From Owenia fusiformis (lineage: Eukaryota; Annelida; Polychaeta; Sabellida; Oweniidae): a stretch of DNA of 64,000 nucleotides. The DNA lies in assembly GCA_903813345.2 (NCBI GenBank), contig CAIIXF020000012.1:7961615-8025614 (forward strand). Reading direction: 5' to 3'. This document shows, piece by piece, positions 46,972 to 58,660 of this stretch. The stretch's first letter is position 1. Each line of letters starts with the position of its first letter. Under the pieces are notes generated by a model. It saw only the letters and a program-made list of their open reading frames with translations, was not told the DNA's origin and searched no databases. A program made the translations under genes and the position numbers.

Positions 46972-47461
46972 CACCCCAGTCACATTTGTCGTACGGAGGC
47001 CGTGCGTCGACCGCAGATCAATTAATCAGTGAATTTCTGCGGCGAGCGTAGGAAAACTACGCTCGCCTTGCGGCCTCCGTACGGCGTATCCAGTTTTTTA
47101 CAGGCCGCAGGGTCGCCGTAGAAATTATAACTCGGAGTTATAATATTTGTTCATTTCTAAGGTCCCCGTAGAAATCAACTGGCTCAACAAGGTTGAATCA
47201 TAATTTGTCAATGTTTCATGATCACTTTTCATTTGATATTACATCCTAGCACTATAAATAACATTTATAAATTGTCCTGATGTAAATAAAATGAAAAAAA
47301 GTATTATTTATCAACAGAAATTTAAAATTCATCGTGCGGCTGCCGTGGGAAATGTGACTGCAAAAGTATGAGAGCGCAGAAATTCTACGGCGAGAGTAGA
47401 AATGTTACTGGCCGCAGAAATGATAGACCGCAAGGTCGCCGTAGGAAATGTGACTGGGGTG
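46972..47461. mobile_element. 490-bp MITE (CACCCCAGTCACATTT family), copy 1
   Basis: Perfect TIRs CACCCCAGTCACATTT, flanked by TAA and TTA. The interior is GC-rich at the ends with repeated CGTAG/CTACG, GCGGCC and GGTCGCCGTAG motifs and AT-rich in the centre. Copy 2 at 48015-48506 is inverted. Confidence 0.85.
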
Positions 47462-47668
47462 TTAGATTGGCCAGACAGGCACATTCGTTTTTGATGTACA
47501 TGTCAGACATCACGAATAATACATCTGCGTTGAAAACAATGTTAACGATATGCATAAGTTTTAGGTTTTAAGGTTTTTATTATCACAATAATCAGTACAT
47601 ATCTATTCATATATTCATAAGTTTGTTTAAACTTATAGAAATATCAGAACCCATGTGTATCTGCAAAT

Positions 47669-47860
47669 ATATACGAAGGTATATCATAAAGTTCTCATCA
47701 TATCTCTCTAATTTTTTATTTTTCAATATATTCTGATGAATTTTTCACAGAATGTGTAGTATAGAATGCTGTATTAATCTATCAAAAAATATCTGGTATA
47801 ACAGAAATATTATTTAAGAAATGGTTGCCATAGTAAATGGAAATCAAGGCACCCTGGGCA
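47669..47860. repeat. Left arm of a 190-bp inverted repeat
   Basis: Reverse complement of 48978-49171 with shared TAATATTTCTGTTATACC, GATTAATA, AGAGAGATAT(G/T)ATGAG and GATATACC(T/C)TCGTATAT. The arms flank 1.1 kb that contains MITE copy 2. Confidence 0.75.
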
Positions 47861-48014
47861 GATAAAAAATCGTGCAGGAATAGTCCCAACTCACCATGTT
47901 TAAATGCAATGCATCAAATTGTTAAATACCATGTATTCTTGACTGTTTTAAACTATTATAATGGTTATGTGAATTCAATGTGATCTCATAATGGATAATT
48001 GTAATGCTTCATTA

Positions 48015-48506
48015 CACCCCAGTCACATTTCCTACGGCGACCTTGCGGTCTATCATTTCTGCGGCCAGTAGGTTTTCTACGCTCGCCGCAGAATTTCTGC
48101 GCTCTCATACTTTTGCAGTCACATTTCCCACGGCAGCCGCACGGTGAATTTTTAATTTCTATTGATAAATAATAGTTTTTTTCATTTTATTTACATCAGG
48201 ACAATTTATAAATGTTATTCAAAGTGCTAGGATGTAATGCCAAATGAAAAGTGATCGTGAAACATTGACAAATAATGATTCAATCTTGTTGAGCCAGTTG
48301 ATTTCTACGGGGACCTCAGAAATGAACAAAAATTATAACTCCGAATTATAATTTCTACGCCTTCCCTGCGGCCTGTAAAAAATCTGCATACGCCGTACGG
48401 AGGCCGCAAGGCGAGCGTAGTTTTTCTACGCTCGCCGCAGAAATTCACCGATTTAATTGATCTGCGGTCGACTTGCGGCCGCCGTGCGACAAATGTGACT
48501 GGGGTG
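48015..48506. mobile_element. 492-bp MITE (CACCCCAGTCACATTT family), copy 2
   Basis: Same TIRs as 46972-47461 but opposite orientation, flanked by TTA on both sides (48012-48014 and 48507-48509). A TWA target duplication is characteristic of PIF/Harbinger elements. Confidence 0.87.
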
Positions 48507-48977
48507 TTAGAAGTGATGTTAGACACTACAACTGTTTTATCAAGTATTCCAAGGAAAGTCAATCTCCACTTTAGTCCATCTTAAATAAATAATATACCCC
48601 GCATAGGGTGTATTCATGTTGATATCTTTGCAACGTATTTGTTTTAGATAATCTTTAGTATGAGCAAAATATTTTTCGAACTAAACTAAACTTTTTATTA
48701 GTGCGAATATTATTTTTCAGATGATCCTTGCATCTATGCATTATCTTACTCGGTCATTTCTGATTATTAAGCTTTGATTCTCAGAGTCTGGTATCACATC
48801 AAATGAAGCATGTAAGCATCCCCCATGACACCACACAATCCACATGATCAATTAATTTTATAGTAAAGGCATTTAACAACATATTCAAGTTAAAATTTTA
48901 ATGTGTTTGGTAATTTATGAGAGTTTATTATGTATGTAAACAAGGTTAATTAAGCTCATTCTCTCAATTATTTTTAT

Positions 48978-49171
48978 TTGCCCCGGGTACCTTGATTCCC
49001 GGTTACTCTTGCAACCATTATTTATCTAATATTTCTGTTATACCTAATATTTTTTCATAGATTAATAGAATATTCCATACTGCAGATTCTATGAAAATTT
49101 CATAAGAATACATTGAAAAATTAAAAAATAGAGAGATATTATGAGAACTTTCTGATATACCCTCGTATATG
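48978..49171. repeat. Right arm of a 190-bp inverted repeat
   Basis: Pairs with 47669-47860. Probably the TIRs of an older element into which MITE copy 2 inserted. Confidence 0.75.
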
Positions 49172-50479
49172 GAGTAATAGATAACCCACGATTTTGGAAT
49201 TAAGGAATCACGGTTGCATGTTGCAATACTCGTATCTTGAAATAAATATTCATTTAACATTTTGAGTTACCTTAAAGTATCCACAGGGACAAATACTAAA
49301 AGTTGAAAGTCAACAAAATATTCTCATTATTAAGGCATGCGTTTTGTTCAACATCACTTCATATTGTTTCAGTATTATGAAACGTAATAAATATAATTCA
49401 AGAGGCTTGAGGTGTACTGCTTTTCACATGCGAAGATACAAAATGTAGTTTTTCTGCCATTTGAACAAAAGCTGACATATTCGATTGGTGAAATACTCCA
49501 CTTTAGAGAAACATTGGGCTTCGGGGCCGATAAAATGATACAAAAAGAGTTGGTTTCATGGTTTAAAACCTTCTCTGATGATTCTATTTTCGAATTATGC
49601 ATGAAAGTCAATTCAAAGTCGACGTATGAACCTTTAAAACGCCATGTTTAGACTGAGGATTTAAAAGTTCTGAGGAGTTTTTGTTCACAATGTTCTCGGT
49701 AGACGAAAGTAAATTAACGAGTCGAGTAAATGGTAAAAATGCTCCTTTTATGGAACCGGGGAAGTGTCAAAATATTACCTAATATAGAAATCATAGTAAG
49801 CACTTGTAGATTATTTAGAAGCATTTAAAATCGAATCAACGGCAACATTTGAAATAATCAAAATATTTTCACATCGATCTCAGAGAACATACTTTTAGTT
49901 ATATAATCGATGACCTTATCGATCAAAAATATTTTTATGAATTTGCTCGATATCTGCTTAAATATGGTATGTCAGTTGTTTTAGACCCAGGTTGCATAAT
50001 TATGCATAGCGTCTTATTGCACTTATGATGTGCAAATAAAATATTATCAGCAAAATAAGCTTTCTTGTGTTATCATCTTTATGCAACGAGCAAGTACAGC
50101 AATTTGAGCGATTGTATCATAAAACAGGTAAGGTTAAGAATGTGCTAAAGTTGTTTGATTTCATCCAAGAATCAAAATTTTGTCATTCCTGTAGCCCAGC
50201 ATTCCTTAAATCGATAATCATAGTTCTATATCAACACAAAGATGTCCCTTGCTTTATCCTCCTTGATTTTGTGAAGTACATCAACCAAAGCGATGCTCGT
50301 AATGTCACGTTCTTTTTGCCTTGAAACTCTTAACTATTATTATAGATTTATCAACTGTAGTGTAGAGGAATTTTCCCTTAAAATTGATCCGTTGTCGTAA
50401 CAAATGGCGCAACCATTATTCGGTAAAATTTGTTTGTCCAAGATTCGGTGAGATATTTTGTGATATGGTGAAACAGAAA
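49172..50479. other. No recognisable gene
   Basis: Two plus-strand frames, 49412-49651 and 50067-50324, have somewhat protein-like composition (KELVSWFKTFSDDSIFEL; QVQQFERLYHKTGKVKNVL) and may be further remnants of the LINE that follows. I cannot support a family call. Confidence 0.35.
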
Positions 50480-50765
50480 CTCGCCGATCATTATGTACAG
50501 AAGTAGGAGTTTACTAAATTGTATTTTGAATATTTTATGTAAGTTTAGGACAGGAAATCATAAGCTTCCTATTGAGAGAAGCGGTATAAATTTACAGAAC
50601 GTATGGATAGATTTTGTGATTTATGTGATTCAGATGAATTGGGAGATTACTTCAAAATTATGGAATGTACATCTCTTCTATGGAATGCAAATCCTGCCAA
50701 AAGTCTTCGGCGTCCTATAACTATGCTAATCTTAACGAAGAGTATTAATACGATAAACAACGTTT
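50480..50765 (+). pseudogene. LINE ORF2 C-terminal fragment, frameshifted
   Basis: FRTGNHKLPIERSG near 50540-50590 is the conserved block that precedes the terminal zinc motif in many LINE reverse transcriptases. The motif itself (FCDLCDSDELGDYFKIMEC) continues in another frame at about 50610-50670, followed by NANPAKSLRRPITML and a stop near 50762. At least one frameshift separates the blocks. Confidence 0.72.
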
Positions 50766-50799
50766 ACGTTTAATAAAATTGTGGTAAATGGTTGTATGG

Positions 50800-51290
50800 G
50801 TTTTAGTTTCTTACTTTACGTAAAGTTAATATTAACTTTACGGAAAGACTTATGGTTGTTTCCTTTTAGTTTCGTACTTTATATAGAAAACTTCTTAAAG
50901 AAGGAAATTGTCTCTTTTACTGTTTATTGTCTCTAATTATCGTTCTTTCCTTATTGTAAAAACTGAAAAACTTAGCGTTCTTTCCTTATAGTAAAATAAA
51001 CTTTACGTAGAGACTTTATCGTAGTTTCCTATAATAAAGTTTACGTAAAGATTTAATGATATACTTGAAATATAGATGGCATTTAAACATCGTTGAGTCG
51101 GCTCGAATAAATGTTACAAAAAGTGTAAACGGTGTGTTTGATATAAAGATGGCACTGGATTTAAAATCTCGGAAATTGAGAATTAAACTTTACGTAAAGT
51201 TTTAATGATCATTTGGAAATATAGATGGCTTGGAGTGAACATATCGGAAAGTTCGATAAACTTAACGTAAAGATTTAATCGCAGATTGCC
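50800..51290. repeat. Cluster of ACTTTACGTAAAGT-type palindromes
   Basis: TTTACGTAAAG or close variants occur near 50815, 50843, 51002, 51040, 51188 and 51257, interspersed with ATATAGATGGC strings near 51072, 51153 (ATAAAGATGGC) and 51223. The pattern is irregular, not a strict tandem array. Confidence 0.65.
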
Positions 51291-53365
51291 CCTTGTATAA
51301 AAGTGAATCTCGTTTTGAATATAGAGGGCATATATTGAAAGTTATTGGTAAGATCTAGAACGTATAATTTATTAGAGACATTTTTCGAACCATGTTTTCT
51401 ATTAAAATATGGATATCCTAGCCTAGGTTTTGATCCTATATTTCAAATTAACTTCATTGAAATATGGATGCACATTATATTTCCGGATAGTTATCAGGAC
51501 AATGATTAAAAAAATATGACCGATCTCATTATAAATGGCCAGAATAAATTTTGTGGTCATATATTTGACATAAATTACAAACTCGAGGTCTTTCTTTCGA
51601 TTTTAATCTGATAAACATACAAGAATCACAACTATTAGCATTTTAAGAATTTTAGCGGTCATACATACTCCAATAAAGACTTATTTTTATTTCCCATTAA
51701 GTAATAACAATACAATACGACCGTCCACGTATTGCATGACATAAAACATGATAGTATGAATACATTAGTATGCTGATATGTTGGAGATTGAGTCAGTGAA
51801 CGGAATGGCATGAAGAGAATGCCAAATCAAAGCTGATAACAGTAATACAAGTTTGGACAAGATAATTATATAAAATAGACATTTTATTTGCTTATCCAGC
51901 ATAGGAATTTCATAAGTGACATGATTAACATCAGTTAAATTAAAGAAAACATAATGGTAAATCTTTCTAAAATAACCTAATAAAACAATAGTATCTCTCT
52001 CACTGTTATGTGGTTAACTACATGTACATGTATTTATCGTATGATCTGTAAAATGAAGCCTTCTGATTGGCCAGTTCTTGTGTTGTACTAATCTGTATTG
52101 CTATTGAGAATGTCCCCATTGATCATCTCCGTCGCAATACAGAAAATACTGGTGGGGAGTGGACATTCTCAGTAGCAATACAGAGGATCACACGATAAAA
52201 ACGTTATAGAATGATTTGAAGTCTCGCGGCAATACAGGATATCTTCTCCTCTCGATATATTCTGTATTGGCACACGACTTCGTCTCGTTCCAATACGGAA
52301 ATTCTCTTCTTAAAATATGTTTCTAAAAACGTAACTCTGTTTACATACAGTCAAATTAAAGGATAATAATAATACAGTTATGTATACAACAAACTACACA
52401 ATCATGATAATGTTAGTGGTGGTTGCGCTCGTGGTGGCTGCGCTAGTGGCCAGGCAGTGGTTGTAGTATTTGTTTGACTTCGTTGTAATGTCATGGCTAA
52501 CTGCGCCTAGGAAATATTGGCCATGGGTATGCTGTGTTAACGGTTGATTAAAGATCAAAAGGTCTTTGGCCAAAACGATGATTTTTGAAAAGGTTACCTG
52601 TTATGAATTACTAGTACCTTTCATTCCAAGAAGAAGAGCAATTATTCATACGATATCCGTCAGATATATTTGCTCTGAGGTAAGCCTCAACAGGGTTTCA
52701 ATCAGTATAAATAAATGAATCGTACGTTGACATCATTGAAGGTGCTTGAAAAAGATGAAATTAAACGAAACGTAACACAATTAAAGCATTTTGTTATGAA
52801 AACATAAGAACAACTACTTTTTGTAATTTATGAGGTGTAAAAAAACATCGATTTCGTCATACTCTGCAGAGAAAATGTTTTTTGACCTGTGGTTGTTTTC
52901 GGCAAAGACCTTTTGATCTCTAAAGAGAAAGTCGTCCTCACCCCCGGAACTTGTTCTTGTACTTATCCTATAAGCAAAATAAGCAATTGAATACGTACTC
53001 GTATCAAACGACTCTGATGCGTATTTTCCTTTCCCACACTCTGAGAAACGAGTTCAATGGAGGTGTATGCAATTCTCACAAATAAGTGAATACCGATGAT
53101 TGGCACTTGGCACTCCCATGCAAGTCTTGGAAAGTGTATTAATAGAAGGTTTAATATTCGCCCATATCAGTCTCATTCGTAATTTCTGTTTCCTCCATTT
53201 ACTTACTTCATCATTTAAAGAACTCGATCTCTCGCAATAATAGCAAATAATATGATTTCAAAAGATGAAGATGAAGATGCTTATAAAATAAGTTTTCGTT
53301 TTGGGGTTGATAGTTAGGCCTTAATTCTTAATTTTATAAATTGCAATGATTATGACTATACTTAC
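51291..53365. other. No gene; two small inverted repeats
   Basis: A hairpin at about 52089-52186 pairs CTGTATTGCTATTGAGAATG with CATTCTCAGTAGCAATACAG. A second pair, GATCAAAAGGTCTTTGGCC near 52552 and GGCAAAGACCTTTTGATC near 52902, bounds about 370 bases and may be a small DNA element. No coding sequence recognised. Confidence 0.5.
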
Positions 53366-53586
53366 TCAAACTGGACGTCCAGTTCTAGGGTAGTTCGGGT
53401 GAGAACCAAGCCCACCTTCACTAGGGCTCCATGCGTCTTGGAGCACGTCAAATGCCACACACCGCCAAAGGCATTGAATCCAGGAGACATAAAATCCCCC
53501 GAACCACCCGTAGTTGCAGACAACTTCCATTTCATCTTTTGGTGAATGGTCTGCATGTTTTCCCTGAACGTAGCTTCCCCCTGGCC
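53366..53586 (-). CDS. Possible exon with MATH/TRAF-like sequence
   Basis: On the minus strand the segment follows ATTTAATAG (acceptor) and ends at TTTGA|GTAAGT (donor). One frame is open throughout and reads MKWKLSA, GDFMSPGFNAFGGVWHLTC, VKVGLVLT and LELDVQFE, a spacing of W-x-L, S-P-x-F, G-x-W-x-L and a C-terminal V-x-F strand that recalls the start of a MATH (TRAF-C) fold. A second frame is also open but less protein-like. A donor-like ATG|GTGAGT at 53927 (-) would join in phase 0 as a preceding exon, though its own frame soon meets a stop. The call is tentative; it could be an exon fragment. Confidence 0.45.
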
Positions 53587-54565
53587 CTATTAAATATAAT
53601 AGACAATTGCCATATACTATCAGAAAATTGTATCTTATCACAACATTGGGTTGTCGATTCATAACTTTACAATAGCAATGTAATAACATTTGTGTCATTT
53701 TGTTTCAACAAGGTTCGGATAGATGTTTCATTTCATTCCGAACGCTATGGTACCAAGGCCCAAAGAATTGTCCGATGTGTATTCTAAAACAGTATATAAA
53801 AAGGTAGGTATATATTTTTTCAAATTAAAAAGTTACCATTCAAAAGATGACCATTAAATTGACAATGTGTACGTTTTTCAGAACTTTTTTATAAAGAAAA
53901 ATGTACTATGAAAGAACTCACCATATTGGGCATTGTAAGTTTTGGATGACAAAACCTGGTAGCCGGTCCTCCAAAATCGCGTTTCTACTCTCATGATTTT
54001 CCATTTTATTAATACTATTTGAAATAAAAGTGATGAAACTGAATTGGATGTTCACACAGTGCGATATCGCTACTCACTTATAAGTTGTCCGAATGGCATT
54101 GGTTCTACCAAATCCATATCGAGGCTGTGTACATGATTTGACGTTTTCTAGTTAGTCACAGGAAAGTAATATAATCGTGTCCAATCGGTGCATAGCAAAA
54201 GCCATTTATAACTTTGGAGTTCCCGACCCGAAAGTGTCTGAGACCGTGATGTAGCTGTCCCTGTCAGGGTTCAGGACATAAATGCTTTATGCAATGTTTG
54301 TGCGAAATAGTATAGTTTTGAAGAATATGTTACATAATATTTTATGTAATAATTCAAGCATATCCAAACATTAATTACAATTTATATAACAATTTCCTTC
54401 ATATTAAGTGAACATTGAAAGACACATTTACTATAATTACACCATAAAAATCAAAAGCTTTTCCTAGTTTTACAAAATCAGATATCATGATTTTACTAAT
54501 TACACTCGAATTTCTAAAGCGCTTTACGATTTATTTGTAAATTTGTACTCATCTATTTTAAGCCC
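53587..54565. other. No supported gene
   Basis: AT-rich. GGTTCGGATAGATGTTTCATTT near 53711 (only GGTTCGGA is conserved) is a remnant of the TTTCCGAACC MITE end. Donor-like sites at 53927 and 54073 on the minus strand are noted but not assembled. Confidence 0.4.
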
Positions 54566-55215
54566 GGTGTGAAAGAAATGATGGTCCCCCAGGGATTATG
54601 GTCCCCTTTCTTAACGGCCCTTACTGGCCCTGATTGCGTATAAGATAATGAGGGAAATAGTTGTATTTAGGTCACCATATAAATCAATGGAGAGTAGGAC
54701 TATAATTTGATAGGGTAGGACCTCCTACCCTTTTACACTGGTATACACCAAGTTGGGACCTCCATAGACTTAACATTGCGTGGGACCTCGTGGGTGGGAC
54801 CTTTTGGGATTTTGCCCCATGAAGTCCGTGGGACTCCATGGGACTCCGTCGGATTTTGCCCACGGAGTCCCATCTTGCCCCATCGATGAGAATGAACATC
54901 TTCATTCTTTCCATGGGGCAACGTGGGATTTCAATCATATGACGTATCACGTGACTTGCTTCATTGGACTCCGTGGGATCTGATGGGACTTCATAGGGCT
55001 CAATGGGGCAAGTTGGGATTCGATGGGACTCAATGGGGCACGATCGGACTCGATGGGGCAAAAGTCATCAAGGTCCCATGGAACTTCATGGAATTAGATG
55101 GGGTAAGTTGGGATTCGATGGGGCAAGATGGGACTCGATGGGGCAAGTGGGATTTTGCCCCATTGGTGTATACCGGTGTGAAAGAAATGATGGTCACCCA
55201 GGGATTATGGTCTAT
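54566..55215. repeat. Dispersed repeat, copy 2, split by a GGGGCA-type minisatellite
   Basis: 54566-54745 is the reverse complement of 4805-4935. CCGGTGTGAAAGAAATGATGGTC occurs at both 54567 and about 55173 (stated here as CCGGTGTGAAAG plus AAATGATGG). Between them, 54750-55160 is an irregular minisatellite of GATGGGACTCGATGGGGCAA-like units, in one orientation after 54960 and partly inverted (TTTTGCCCCATG, GTGGGACTCC) before it. Confidence 0.78.
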
Positions 55216-55627
55216 ATTCATTATAGTCTCTGTCCCATCTGTACAATACCTATACCATTGCCTATATGAGAATATTAAAAGCAATGCATACTATTACCAT
55301 ATTTTCGATTAATTGATGAACATATGAATTAGAAGTAAAACGAAAACATGTAAAGTTAACTTATAATGTTCGGTACAGTAAACTATTCAAAATACATTTT
55401 GAAAGTGTAACCGGTATATGAAATCATCAGATGTCGCTGAAAGCTAATCAAATCAGGACATCGACTTCTTTATTTTTGATAGATATCACTGCAAATAGAT
55501 ATGTGTGGGTAGCTAAAATCATGTGGTGATGTAGCGCATAACCAAATTAATTAATGGTTGAAGCACTGAAAGGTAGGTAGGAAGGTAGGTTCAGGTAGGT
55601 AGGTACGTGAAGATTACGGTACAGGTA
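55216..55627. other. No gene recognised
   Basis: AT-rich DNA ending in a short (GGTA)n run at about 55571-55610. Confidence 0.4.
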
Positions 55628-55951
55628 ATTATCCCACCGAACGAAGTTCTGTAGGGATAAAGTGAAGCCCTCCGCCCGTCTGTCTGTCCGTCAGTCAGTC
55701 AGTCAGTCGAAGAAGACATTGGGATGTCCGTCTGTCCGGAGGATAACTCGAATACTAGTCAACAGATTTTCTTCATATTTGATGGAAAGATGTATATTGG
55801 TGAATAGTTTTACGCAAAATTTTTTATTTCAAGATGGCCGCCAGTTTAAAAATGGCGGGAATTTTTGTTGTTCATTTTAAACCAAAATAATAAATATTAT
55901 AATTTGAAATGTTGGTAGTATATTAACAACATGTATCTATTTCACATATAT
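55628..55951. repeat. Dispersed repeat with GTCC/GTCA microsatellite, copy 2
   Basis: Same structure as 40025-40389: ATTATCCCACCGAACGAAGT, a CCGTCAGTCAGTCAGTC tract, TTTTCTTCATATTTGATGG, AAGATGGCCGCCAG and TTTCACATATATCCC. It cuts off the gag frame on its right. Confidence 0.85.
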
Positions 55952-56439
55952 CCCGGTTTTTTCAAAACATCCCAATTTTGTTTAATATCTTGAGGTAGGT
56001 TGTCAAACCAAATTTCGGCATTAGAACTGAGAAACATTTTCAACAATAAACATTTTTCTGCATTTTGCCATTTTGAAAACTGAGCGTATATATCATATTT
56101 GTCTATCCAAGATTTAGGATTACTAACTGAGCTAGCGCTGCTAAAGATTGGTGGTTTAATTATCTGACCTTTATGTCCGCCATCAACTTGCAATTTTGCT
56201 AGGATTTTGTCGACTTGTTGTTGAATTTCTCCGGCCGCATTTACTTCATTATTTATAACTTGATCTTGCTGATTTGGTTCCGGTTGTTGATCTTGATTTT
56301 GTTCAAAATTTTCAGGTTCTTGAGCATGGTCAAGTAAGGGGGGCTGATCCATTTGGGCTTGTTCATTTTGGTTATTCAATTGTTGAGCGGCTTGTGCCAT
56401 AATTTTATTGTGATTTCTTTGACGACTTCTTGTCCACAT
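55942..56439 (-). CDS. Truncated Gag of a Ty3-type LTR retrotransposon
   Basis: A 165-residue frame from a true ATG. Residues 1-85 are hydrophilic and Gln/Asn/Glu-rich (NQNEQAQMDQPP, PEPNQQDQVINN). From about 95, PPIFSS..NPKSWIDKYDIYA is followed by WQNAEKCLLLKMFLS, AEIWFDNLP and NWDVL, the helical capsid core of Ty3-type Gag (retrotransposon gag domain). The last few codons come from the dispersed repeat, so the capsid C-terminus, the zinc knuckle and all of pol are missing. Cell-internal particle assembly is the family role; this copy cannot do it. No LTR pair was identified. Confidence 0.78.
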   Translation of the reverse strand: MWTRSRQRNHNKIMAQAAQQLNNQNEQAQMDQPPLLDHAQEPENFEQNQDQQPEPNQQDQVINNEVNAAGEIQQQVDKILAKLQVDGGHKGQIIKPPIFSSASSVSNPKSWIDKYDIYAQFSKWQNAEKCLLLKMFLSSNAEIWFDNLPQDIKQNWDVLKKPGYM

Positions 56440-57839
56440 AAATGACTATTACTCAATGTGCTTTCTTTAGAAAGTCTAGAAAACCCAAGGCAGTTCCACC
56501 AAGTGTTAAGCTTGAAAAATCTCTTGAGTATGAATGAGTGAATAACACATGAATGAGTGAAAGAGAGTAATCTCGTGGGGTGTGACCGAATAAATCACGT
56601 AATGGGTAACTTACAAACGTTTAATAAAAGGGGGGCACCCTTTAAGTAGCTCAAGTGGGGCAACCTATTTAAATTGATGAATAGGTCAGTTCCAAAGTGT
56701 AGAGATCAAGGATAGTTTAGTGGTAGGTGAAGGGCGTAATATCAATGTAGTCAATAAATTAAAAATGCTTCAAATTGTGAGAGAAAATGGGTGATCGTCT
56801 AACTTACTATTACTCGCACATTGACAATGAAGATTTATTAAGATTATTAATACCAGTCAATATATTTCCTATCACTTATTGGATAGTTTAGTACTTCAAA
56901 ATATATGTACAATGATTCCCAATTTACAACACTAGTTACAACTCAGAAGTAGTTACAGATATTGTCTAAGTTGCCAAAAACAATGCAAAGTAAACATTTA
57001 GTACCTTTAACTACGGGTTTTAAAACCTCCGTATAATTTAGCAATTCAACCAAAAGATTGATGACATCAAAGAACCAAAATAATGCTAGAGTAAAACCGT
57101 CCAAGAATTTGTAGCTTAATTGACTTACTTGTATTGTTGAGCAGCTCTTGGCTTAGACGTGCAGTAGCGTAGACGTTCTTGTAGTTCAACTCCCGGATTT
57201 CGACCCCGTAATTTCGATCTCTGAGTTTCGACCCCGTAATGACAATGTTACCCCTTTTTATACCCATTTTGACTATGCCCCACGTACTATAAACGTTGCC
57301 TTGAATTGAGAAATAATAAGTCATTCGTATTGAAAACGTGCGTACGAAATATGTAAATAAGTGATTCGTATATAAAACGTATATTCAAAATATGTAAATG
57401 ATGTTCGCCATATTGGAACGTCTGAACTGCGTCACGCAAATACCAAGAGAAATGCTCGACCTTAAAATGAAAGCTTGTTTACAAATAAGTTTGACCTTAT
57501 CGGGTCACCGGGTCATAGAACCACATGTTGGTGTTGTGAAATACTACACTCAACAAAAGTATGGCTATATTATACCCAAATTGAAGGAATTTCAGAGTAG
57601 ATCACATTAGGTAGGTATGCATTGTTTTTCTGATTTGCGCCTCTGAAAATTCAAAATGGCTGACTAGAGCAGAAATTCGCCATTACTTAGAGTTATCTTG
57701 AAAGAATGATTACAATGATCTAAAATATTTATTGAAGGAAAGAGTAGATGGTAAATATTACATTGTGACTGTACAGATTGATGATTTATATAGTGTTCGT
57801 TGGGATTTGCTACTCCGTGGAGTTGCCATTTTCTAGTTA
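56440..57839. other. Possible gag leader, then no gene
   Basis: The first few hundred bases upstream of gag on the minus strand may be leader or LTR sequence of the retroelement, but no second LTR or primer-binding site was found. A small internal repeat, TTTCGACCCCGTAAT, occurs twice near 57197 and 57228. The frame at 57067-57324 (-) has no motif. Confidence 0.4.
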
Positions 57840-58660
57840 GAAGGAAGGTCGGTAAATGTAGGTAGGTACTGTAGGTAGGTAGGTGCATGTAGGGAGGAAC
57901 ATCGTTCGTAGGTACAGGAACGTACGTGTAGGTACGGATACTAGGTACATGTAGGTATGTTAAGGTAGGTAAATGCATGTAGGTAACTAGGTAGGTACCT
58001 GAAGGTATATATATGTAGGTAGGTACATCTACAGTATGTAGGTGCATGAAGGTTACGGTAAATTTAAAGGTAGTTTGATACGTACAGGTACAGGAAGGTA
58101 GGTAAATGTAGATAGGTACATGTAGGACGGTGGGTACAGGTAGGTAGGTGCATGTAGGTAGGTACAGGGAGGTAGGTACATGTAGATAGGTACATATAGG
58201 ACGGTGGGTACAGGTAGGTAGCTGCATGTAGGTAGGTACAGGGAGGTAGGTACATGTAGATAGGTACATATAGGACGGTGGGTACAGGTAGGTAGCTGCA
58301 TGTAGGTAGGTAGAGGGAGGTAGGTACATGTAGATAGGTACATATAGGACGGTGGGTACACGTAGGTAGCTGCATGTAGGTAGTTACAGGGAGGTAGGTA
58401 CATGTAGATAGGTACATATAGGACGGTGGGTACAGGTATAAGGTAGCTGCATGTAGGTAGGTACAGGGAGGTAGGTACATGTAGATAGGTACATATAGGA
58501 CGGTGGTTACAGGTAGGTAGCTTCATGTAGGTAGGTACAGGAAGGTAGGTACATGTAGATAGGTACATATAGGACGGTGGGTACAGGTAGGTAGGTGCAT
58601 GTAGGTAGGTATAGGAAGGAAGGTACAGGGAGGTAGTAACATGAAGTTAGGTAATCTTGA
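57840..58660. repeat. 74-bp minisatellite built of GTAG/GTAC tetranucleotides
   Basis: TGGGTACAGG (one variant TGGTTACAGG, one TGGGTACACG) recurs at 58131, 58205, 58279, 58353, 58427, 58504 and 58578, a 74-base period with one 77-base unit. Less regular GTAGGTAG sequence precedes it from 57840. Minus-strand frames rich in Y-L-P-P-C-T are artefacts of the array. Confidence 0.93.

Noticed and set aside
46972-48506. Single large inverted duplication of 47-49 kb
   Set aside because: The order of the MITE and the 190-bp arm is the same on both sides, so it is two independent inverted pairs.
53927-54000. Exon joined upstream of the MATH-like exon
   Set aside because: The phase-0 frame that would join has an in-frame TAG shortly upstream and no convincing acceptor.
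54684-55312. Several overlapping frames on both strands (M-G-L-D-G-A-K type and P-I-E-S-H-R type)
   Set aside because: All are produced by the GATGGGGCA minisatellite, open in many frames because of its low stop content.
57664-58568. Minus-strand frames encoding Y-L-P-P-C-T-Y-L-H repeats
   Set aside because: They lie wholly in the 74-bp GTAG/GTAC minisatellite, exist in several frames at once and change frame between units.
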